Assembly: GCF_932526225.1 (NCBI RefSeq) | Contig: NC_064040.1 | Span: 10,952,856-11,012,855 of the forward strand | DNA from: Nematostella vectensis | Lineage: Eukaryota; Cnidaria; Anthozoa; Actiniaria; Edwardsiidae | Direction of reading: 5' to 3' | DNA length: 60,000 nucleotides | In this document: positions 1 through 60,000 of the stretch, one piece after another | Position numbering within the stretch: position 1 is the first letter of the stretch | Layout of the letters: the number at the start of each line of letters is the position of its first letter | Made by a program: the position numbers and the translations under genes | The notes under the pieces: model-generated | The model's database searches: none | Seen by the model: the letters and a program-made list of their open reading frames with translations, nothing else | Told to the model about the DNA's origin: nothing

Positions 1-3000
1 ATCATGTCAAAGGTTCTCCCACCAATAGAATTCATGTCAAAGGGTTTGTCTCACCAATAGAATTCATGACAAAGGGTCTCTCACCAATAGAATTCATGTC
101 AAAGGGTTTCTCACCAATAGAATTCATGTCAAAGGGTCTCTCACCAATAGAATTTATGTCAAAGGTTCTCTCACCAATAGAATTCATGTCAGTCTCTCAC
201 CAATAGAATTCATGTCAAAGGATCTCTCACCAATAGAATTCATGTCAGTCTCTCACCAATAGAATTCATGTCAAAGGGTCTCTCACCAATAGAATTCATG
301 TCAGTCTCTCACCAATAGAATTCATGTCAAAGGTTCTCTCACCAACAGAATTCATGTCAAAGGGTTTCTCACCAATAGAATTCATGTCAAAGGGTCTCTC
401 ACCAATAGAATTCATGTCAAAGGGTTTCTCACCAATAGAATTCATGTCAAAGGGTCTCTCACCAATAGAATTCATGTCAGTCTCTCACCAATAGAATTCA
501 TGTCAGTCTCTCACCAATAGATTTCATGTCAAAGGGTCTCTCACAAATAGAATTCATGTCAAAGGGTCTCTCACCAATAGATTTCATGTCAGTCTCTCAC
601 CAATAGAATTTATATCAGTCTCTCACCAATAGAATTCATGTCAAAGGTTCTCTCACCAATAGAATTCATGTCAAAGAATATCTCACCAATAGAATTCATG
701 TTAAAGGGTCTCCCACCAATAGAATTCATGTCAAAGGGTTTCTCACCAATAGAATTCATGTCAAAGTGTCTCTCACCAATAGAATTTATGTCAGTCTCTC
801 ACCAATAGATTTCATGTCAAAGGGTCTCTCACAAATAGAATTCATGTCAAAGGGTCTCTCACCAATAGATTTCATGTCAGTCTCTCACCAATAGAATTTA
901 TATCAGTCTCTCACCAATAGAATTCATGTCAAAGGTTCTCTCACCAATAGAATTCATGTCAAAGGGTTTCTCACCAATAGAATTCATGTTAAAGGGTCTC
1001 CCACCAATAGAATTCATGTCAAAGGGTTTCTCACCAATAGAATTCATGTCAAAGTGTCTCTCACCAATAGAATTTATGTCAGTCTCTCACCAATAGATTT
1101 CATGTCAAAGGGTCTCTCACAAATAGAATTCATGTCGAAGGGTCTCTCACCAATAGAATTCATGTCAAAGGTTCTCTCACCAATAGAATTCATGTCAAAG
1201 GGTTTCTCACCAATAGAATTCATGTTAAAGGGTCTCCCACCAATAGAATTCATGTCAAAGGGTTTCTCACCAATAGAATTCATGTCAGTGTCTCTCACCA
1301 ATAGAATTTATGTCAGTCTCTCACCAATAGATTTCATGTCAAAGGGTCTCTCACAAATAGAATTCATGTCAAAGGGTCTCTCACCAATAGATTTCATGTC
1401 AGTCTCTCACCAATAGAATTTATATCAGTCTCTCACCAATAGAATTCATGTCAAAGGTTCTCTCACCAATAGAATTCATGTCAAAGGGTTTCTCACCAAT
1501 AGAATTCATGTTAAAGGGTCTTCCACCAATAGAATTCATGTCAAAGGGTTTCTCACCAATAGAATTCATGTCAAAGTGTCTCTCACCAATAGAATTTATG
1601 TCAGTCTCTCACCAATAGATTTCATGTCAAAGGGTCTCTCACAAATAGAATTCATGTCGAAGGGTCTCTCACCAATAGATTTCATGTCAGTCTCTCACCA
1701 ATAGAATTTATATCAGTCTCTCACCAATAGAATTCATGTCAAAGGGTCTCTCACCAATAAAATTCATGTCAGTCTCTCACCAATAGAATTCATGTCAAAG
1801 GGTCTCTCACCAATAGAATTCATGTCAGTCTCTCACCAATAGAATTCATGTCAAAGGGTCTCTCACCAACAGAATTCTGATGTCAAAGGGTCTCTCACCA
1901 ATAGAATTCCTGTAAGTCTCTCACCAATAGAATTCATGTCAAAGGGTCTCTCACCAATAGAAATCATGTCAAAGGTTCTCTCACCAATAGAATTCAAGTC
2001 AAAGGGTTTGTCTCACCAATAGAATTCATGTCAAAGGGTCTCTCACCAATAGAATTCATGTCAAAGGGTTTCTCACCAATAGAATTCATGTCAAAGGGTC
2101 TCTCACCAATAGAATTCATGTCAAAGGGTTTCTCACCAATAGAATTCATGTTAAAGGGTCTCCCACCAATAGAATTCATGTCAAAGGGTTTCTCACCAAT
2201 AGAATTCATGTCAAAGTGTCTCTCACCAATAGAATTTATGTCAGTCTCTCACCAATAGATTTCATGTCAAAGGGTCTCTCACAAATAGAATTCATGTCGA
2301 AGGGTCTCTCACCAATAGATTTCATGTCAGTCTCTCACCAATAGAATTTATATCAGTCTCTCACCAATAGAATTCATGTCAAAGGGTCTCTCACCAATAA
2401 AATTCATGTCAGTCTCTCACCAATAGAATTCATGTCAAAGGGTCTCTCACCAATAGAATTCATGTCAGTCTCTCACCAATAGAATTCATGTCAAAGGGTC
2501 TCTCACCAACAGAATTCTGATGTCAAAGGGTCTCTCACCAATAGAATTCCTGTAAGTCTCTCACCAATAGAATTCATGTCAAATGGTCTCTCACCAATAG
2601 AAATCATGTCAAAGGTTCTCTCACCAATAGAATTCATGTCAAAGGGTTTGTCTCACCAATAGAATTCATGTCAAAGGTCTCTCACCAATAGAATTCATGT
2701 CAAAGGGTTTGTCTCACCAATAGAATTCATGTCAAAGGTCTCTCACCAATAGAATTCATGTCAAAGGGTTTCTCACCAATAGAATTCATGTCAAAGGGTC
2801 TCTCACCAATAGAATTTATGTCAAAGGGTCTCTCACCAATAGAATTCATGTCAGTCTCTCACCAATAGAATTCATGTCAAAGGGTCTCTCACCAATAGAA
2901 TTCATGTCAAAGGGTTTCTGACCAATAGAATTCATGTCAAAGGGTCTCTCACCAATAGAATTCATGTCAAAGGGTCTCTCACCAATAGATTTCATGTCAG

Positions 3001-5161
3001 TCTCTCACCAATAGAATTTATATCAGTCTCTCACCAATATAATTTATATCAGTCTCTCACCAATAGAATTCATGTCAAAGGGTCTCTCACCAATAGAATT
3101 CATGTCAGTCTCTCACCAATAGAATTCATGTAAAGGGTCTCTCACCAATAGAATTCATGTCAGTCTCTCACCAATAGAATTCATGTCAAAGGTTCTCTAA
3201 CGAATAGAATTCATGTCAAAGGGTTTCTCACCAATAGAATTCATGTCAAAGGGTCTCTCACCAATAGAATTCATGTCAAAGGGTTTCTCACCAATATAAT
3301 TCATGTCAAAGGGTCTCTCACCAATAGAATTCATGTCAAAGGGTCTCTCACCAATAGAATTCATGTCAGTCTCTCACCAATAGATTTCATGTCAAAGGGT
3401 CTCTCACAAATAGAATTCATGTCAAAGGGTCTCTTACCAATAGATTTCATGTCAGTCTCTCACCAATAGAATTTATATCAGTCTCTCACCAATAGAATTC
3501 ATGTCAAAGGTTCTCTCACCAATAGAATTCATGTCAAAGGGTTTCTCACCAATAGAATTCATGTCAAAGGGTCTCTCACCAATAGATTTCATGTCAGTCT
3601 CTCACCAATAGAATTTATATCAGTCTCTCACCAATAGAATTCATGTCAAAGGTTCTCCCACCAATAGAATTCATGTCAAAGGGTTTCTCACCAATAGAAT
3701 TCATGTTAAAGGGTCTCTCACAAATAGAATTCATGTCAAAGGGTTTCTCACCAATAGAATTCATGTCAAAGTGTCTCTCACCAATAGAATTTATGTCAGT
3801 CTCTCACCAATAGATTTCATGTCAAAGGGTCTCTCACAAATAGAATTCATGTCAAAGGGTCTCTTACCAACAGATTTCATGTCAGTCTCTCACCAATAGA
3901 ATTTATATCAGTCTCTCACCAATAGAATTCATGTCAAAGGTTCTCTCACCAATAGAATTCATGTCAAAGGGTTTCTCACCAATAGAATTCATGTTAAAGG
4001 GTCTCTCACCAATAGAATTCATGTCAAAGGGTTTCTCACCAATAGAATTCATGTCAAAGGGTCTCTCACCAATAGAATTCTGATGTCAAAGGGTCTCTCA
4101 CCAATAGAATTCCTGTCAGTCTCTCACCAATAGAATTCATGTCAAAGGGTCTCTCACCAATAGAAATCATGTCAAAGGTTCTCCCACCAATAGAATTCAT
4201 GTCAAAGGGTTTGTCTCACCAATAGAATTCATGACAAAGGGTCTCTCACCAATAGAATTCATGTCAAAGGGTTTCTCACCAATAGAATTCATGTCAAAGG
4301 GTCTCTCACCAATAGAATTTATGTCAAAGGGTCTCTCACCAATAGAATTCATGTCAGTCTCTCACCAATAGAATTCATGTCAAAGGATCTCTCACCAATA
4401 GAATTCATGTCAGTCTCTCACCAATAGAATTCATGTCAACGGGTCTCTCACCAATAGAATTCATGTCAGTCTCTCACCAATAGAATTCATGTCAAAGGTT
4501 CTCTCACCAATAGAATTCATGTCAAAGGGTTTCTCACCAATAGAATTCATGTCAGTCTCTCACCAATAGAATTCATGTCAAAGGGTTTCTCACCAATAGA
4601 ATTCATGTCAAAGGGTCTCTCACCAATAGAATTCATGTCAGTCTCTCACCAATAGAATTCATGTCAGTCTCTCATCAATAGAATTCATGTCAGTCTCTCC
4701 CCAATAGAATTCATGTCAAAGAGTCTCTTACCAATAGAATTCATGTCAGTCTCTCACCAATAGAATTCATGTCAAAGGGTCTCTCACCAATAGAATTCAT
4801 GTCAGTCTCTCACCAATAGAATTCATGTCAGTCTCTCACCAATAGAATTCATGTCAAAGGGTCTCTCACCAATAGAATTCATGTCAGTCTCTCACCAATA
4901 GAATTCATGTCAAAGGGTCTCTCACCAATAGAATTCATGTCAAAGGGTCTCTCACCAATAGAATTCATGTCAAAGGGTCTCTCACCAATAGAATTCCTGT
5001 CAGTCTCTCCCCAATAGAATTCATGTCAAAGGGTCTCTCACCAATAGAATTCATGTTAAAGTGTCTCTCACCAATAGAATTCATATCAAAGGGTCTCTCA
5101 CCAATAGAATCCATGTCAAAGGGTCTCTCACCAATAGAATTCATGTCAAAGGGTCTCTCAC
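1..5161. repeat. 30-bp minisatellite derived from the exon 19 3' end plus its splice donor
   Basis: About 170 tandem units fill the whole left end. The main unit is 30 bp; 26-bp (missing AAAGGG-type bases) and 32-bp variants are interspersed. On the minus strand each unit reads CTTTGACATGAATTCTATTG, identical to the last 20 bases of ABCC exon 19, followed by GTGAGAGACC, the donor and first intron bases. A 30-bp unit is ten codons (ERPFDMNSIG), so reading frame is kept across runs of 30-mers and broken by 26-mers. Longer blocks recur, for example around 1040-1500 and 1990-2560, showing higher-order duplication. The array runs to the window edge, so its full length is unknown. Confidence 0.95.
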
Positions 5162-23856
<18,695 letters not shown>

Positions 23857-23985
23857 GCTTATCCAAAGTCAATAGGAAATGTAACTATAAGAAAAGAAAT
23901 GAATAAACACTGAACATTAAATATGTGCTATTGTATATCATATATAAATGAATTACAAACAGCATCCATAAAGGATTATATGAAT

Positions 23986-24180
23986 TAGTCTGCCTCGTAC
24001 CCAGGCGTCTCAAGTCAGAAAAAAAACAAGTGGAAAATATATTAGTTAGTGCAATGAGCCATGGGAAGGTTTAACGCTGGCTCAAAGGACCAAGGGAAGG
24101 GTCAACGTGTCGTTCTACCCAAGCACCCCTGCTCGCTTAGTCCGGTCATGCTTGTAAGCGCCTGAGTACGAGGCAGTGAA
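23986..24180. mobile_element. Small MITE-like element with inverted ends
   Basis: The left end CTGCCTCGTACCCAGGCG and the right end CGCCTGAGTACGAGGCAG are inverted repeats with one mismatch. They enclose about 155 bp of non-coding sequence, which fits a short non-autonomous DNA transposon upstream of the ABCC gene. Confidence 0.6.
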
Positions 24181-25262
24181 TTAGTAATCATTTATGTGCC
24201 TTGGCAACATATTCAATTCTTTGCAGACAACGCACAGACAATAAACCTTTTCAAAACCCTGTTTGTGTTTGCACTTCTTAATAATATCACTGAAACACTG
24301 TGCTCTACATTTGCAAATAACCAATTACACTTATAAAGAGCTAATTCACAAAGCTGTCTCCGAAAAATAAAATAGATCGAGGACCTCTAAATCATATAAT
24401 TATTAATAAATATTACTCTAGAAGGAATTAACGGGGGGCGGTTGAATCCCGCATTTTCAGACATCTGCACCAGAGAGGAATATGCCACAAAAACTTCTTG
24501 TGAAATATAACTGGGTACCCAACAGTTATCGTCATAAGAACAACTAAACGATGATCCGATAGTACTCTAAATGCTATGAAAAAAACCTAAACGGGCGGTG
24601 TCAACTCTTCAAAAGACTCATCAACCGGCTTTGTGCAATTACATTTGAGTTTACAGTATTTAACTATTGTAAAAGTAACACAAAGAGGTGTAGGGAGCCA
24701 ACTTAGCCATCCATACAATCAGATTCACCTTTTTTGCGTATCTAGCGTCCCATTTTCGGATGACTGTCTTTGATCCTCGCTTCTAATCATTTTTCACAAA
24801 AACAAACAACACGAGGCTGATTTGCATACGATTTCATGTAACCAGGCCACAGGCCACCCAATTACTCAGGCAAAATTTCCAAATCTGTAGTTTTTTTTTT
24901 CGGGTGATATTTGGCGTGTACAATAATTCGTCCTAAAAATCTCTTTGATAACTTGTTCATAACTGAGTCCTGAAAATAGATCGAATTAATACATTGTTTT
25001 GAGTGTATGTTTTCTTTCTCAACATCAAACCCACGATTTTGGCGCCATGCTATCTCGGCGATGCTACAGATCGCGCGGGTGAATTACTGTAAAATTACCG
25101 TAAAATATCAATAAGATCAGCTGATATGAATAACGTTGACCACATACCCTCAGAGGCTGAATGTCCCTCCCCCTGTTGGAAGAAGGTAGTGTAGCCCCTT
25201 TTCTCTTAATCCTAAATCCGACGTTAAATTTTAAATAGATCCGTGATCCGATATGTTTATCA

Positions 25263-25489
25263 TTGTCACCAGTTTACTTCCGGTCGATTACGTAAAAATC
25301 TCCGATGATAAAACGTGAATAACATTTCAAAATATTGAAAGCAGTGTGTCTATTGGAAGTTTCTTTGAGGATGTGATTGATAATTTAGGACGGATGGCCT
25401 GTTAAATATCTCGGATTCTAATAGATTTTTTTATTTTTTTTTTTAACGGTTGAGGTTTTCGTCGGACCTCCGACAATGCGGCTTTAAGA
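25263..25489. mobile_element. TTAA-type MITE, copy C (partly deleted)
   Basis: Same family and orientation as the copy at 11823. The left end begins at CATTGTCACCAGTTTACTTC (outer TTAAAGCCG lost). The right end GACAATGCGGCTTTAA is intact, but the adjacent GGAAGTAAACTGGT part is deleted. Confidence 0.8.
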
Positions 25490-26243
25490 ATCCGACAATC
25501 TCCGTTCTATTTTTGCTACTTTTGAACCGGAATGAATGTGTCATTTTAGGCCGGATCCGCCGATCCGAAAACCTATTCAGGGAGGGGAGGGGTTGGGGGA
25601 CGAATTTTATGCGCCTGTATTCGCGCCTGACAGCTTCCACAAATAAACCGATGGAAGAATCGGTGAAAGTGGATGCTTTTCCACACTTGGAGATGGAGAG
25701 ACTTTTATATTATACAGTGAGTGTGAGTACACATATAAATAAATTATTTGTTTTATTTCATAGTCTATTATTATAATGTTTATTGTACATGTGTATTATT
25801 CTTTTCCCTGCTAAGAAAAGAGGAAAATATACCAATTTCTCTTCTTTGGAATACAGTTTGTAGCAAAACGACCACTAGTATTTTCAGTCACAAAATAATT
25901 ACATCAATAAACACGTTACATAGTACCGGTTATTGTCTTTTAAGATAATATCTACATATGTTAATTAGCAAAAATAGTTTAATAACAAAACTCTATTAAC
26001 AAAATATAATCTCGTCACAGTTTCTATTATTACTGGAAAATATTAAGTACAATTAAATCTGAATAACAGTCGATGTAATTTTTGCGTATGCAATACGTGA
26101 GATTTCAAAAAAAGCCCTACTTTTTACAGCAAGTATCACTTGCTGAACATTATGATCTATCCATTAACAAGCGGCAAATGCCATGTTACGGTTAGCTGGG
26201 AGTCACCAATTTAGCTAATCGATAAGTGATCGCACAGAATTAA

Positions 26244-59631
<33,388 letters not shown>

Positions 59632-60000
59632 CTGATAAAAGACGTCAAGGTAAAATAAGAAATAAGAATAAGGCGCCTGGAAGGCAAAATGGGAAGCCCT
59701 TCCCATGGACCTTTGCGATAGCATGGTTATTGTATGGCGCAGAGCTTTGTTTATAATAGGAGCGTGCTTGGAGGCGGACGCTCGAAAATTCTCGAAACCG
59801 ATGGAATTTTTTCCTTTGATCTTTGAAGCTTGATAAAATATTGGGGAAGTGGCACTTTTTCATTTCGGGAGAAAATACCATTTTCTGAATCGATTGAAAA
59901 CAAAACTTTATTCACGATAAACTGATGAACTGAAACGACAGCGAAATGTTGTTAGACTCAATATGGTACGTACTTGGAGGGGGTGTCAAAAAATAAAAAA
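59632..60000. other. Intron upstream of the first visible LYST exon
   Basis: No exon with LYST similarity is visible in the last 370 bases. The remaining 5' exons of LYST should lie beyond the right edge. Confidence 0.4.

Larger units (their letters stand above)
23857..26243. other. Intergenic region between LYST stop and ABCC start
   Basis: About 2.4 kb between two genes on the same strand. It must contain the LYST 3' UTR with polyadenylation site and the ABCC 5' UTR with promoter, neither of which I can place with confidence. Minus-strand AATAAA-type hexamers occur about 490 bases past the LYST stop (near 25750). It holds a hairpin element (23986-24180), a TTAA-type MITE (25263-25489) and AT-rich sequence. 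No further gene was recognised. Confidence 0.55.

Noticed and set aside
1054-2258. Open frames of 70-120 codons rich in MSKGLSPIEF / MNSIGERPF repeats
   Set aside because: They are translations of the 30-bp satellite in several phases on both strands, with no start context or domain; only the exon-derived minus frame has a link to a protein.
1-5161. CRISPR array (about 30-bp repeats)
   Set aside because: Units are contiguous without unique spacers, in an animal intron, and derive from an exon edge.

Overview
This window reads as animal nuclear DNA. It holds two intron-rich genes, both on the minus strand, with small exons (38 to 772 bases), GT-AG introns of about 70 to 4,100 bases, and a very heavy load of minisatellites, LINE fragments and MITEs. 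A LYST/Beige gene next to an ABCC4-type ABC transporter indicates a metazoan. The compact introns and repeat types suggest an early-branching marine animal such as an anthozoan cnidarian; that placement is inference.

Right-hand gene (59631 down to the stop at 26244): the C-terminal two thirds of a LYST (lysosomal trafficking regulator, Beige) orthologue. I reconstructed 48 coding exons by eye. Their phases join into one frame of 2,620 codons including the stop. They cover the concanavalin-A-like lectin region, armadillo-like helical regions, the PH-BEACH domain, the BEACH domain and the C-terminal WD40 repeats. The N-terminal part lies beyond the right edge.

Left-hand gene (ATG at 23856 down to 5162, continuing off the left edge): an ABCC4/MRP4-like exporter. 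Nineteen exons (about 862 codons) cover the N terminus, TMD1, NBD1 (Walker A, Q-loop, LSGGQ, Walker B and H-loop all present), the linker and the start of TMD2. The rest of TMD2 and NBD2 lie off the left edge. About 2.4 kb of intergenic DNA (23857-26243) separates the genes.

Introns hold an RTE-type LINE (about 9740-11690, plus strand), a CR1/Jockey-type LINE (about 13880-15370, minus strand) inside the split Walker A motif, three copies of a TTAA-ended MITE, Penelope-like fragments, tRNA-like SINE heads, and more than 20 tandem arrays.

The most striking observation is the origin of many arrays. At least 13 intronic arrays or small tandem duplications are built from the adjoining exon-intron junction: each unit carries the last (or first) bases of the neighbouring exon plus its splice site. 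The largest is the 5.1 kb array at 1-5161. There some 170 copies of a roughly 30-bp unit repeat the last 20 bases of an ABCC exon plus its GTGAGA donor, and the 30-bp unit preserves reading frame. Intermediate stages (two or three copies) sit beside other exons. This looks like a recurrent process of splice-junction-seeded minisatellite birth and may give ladders of alternative donors. All coordinates and homologies were worked out by eye without alignment software.
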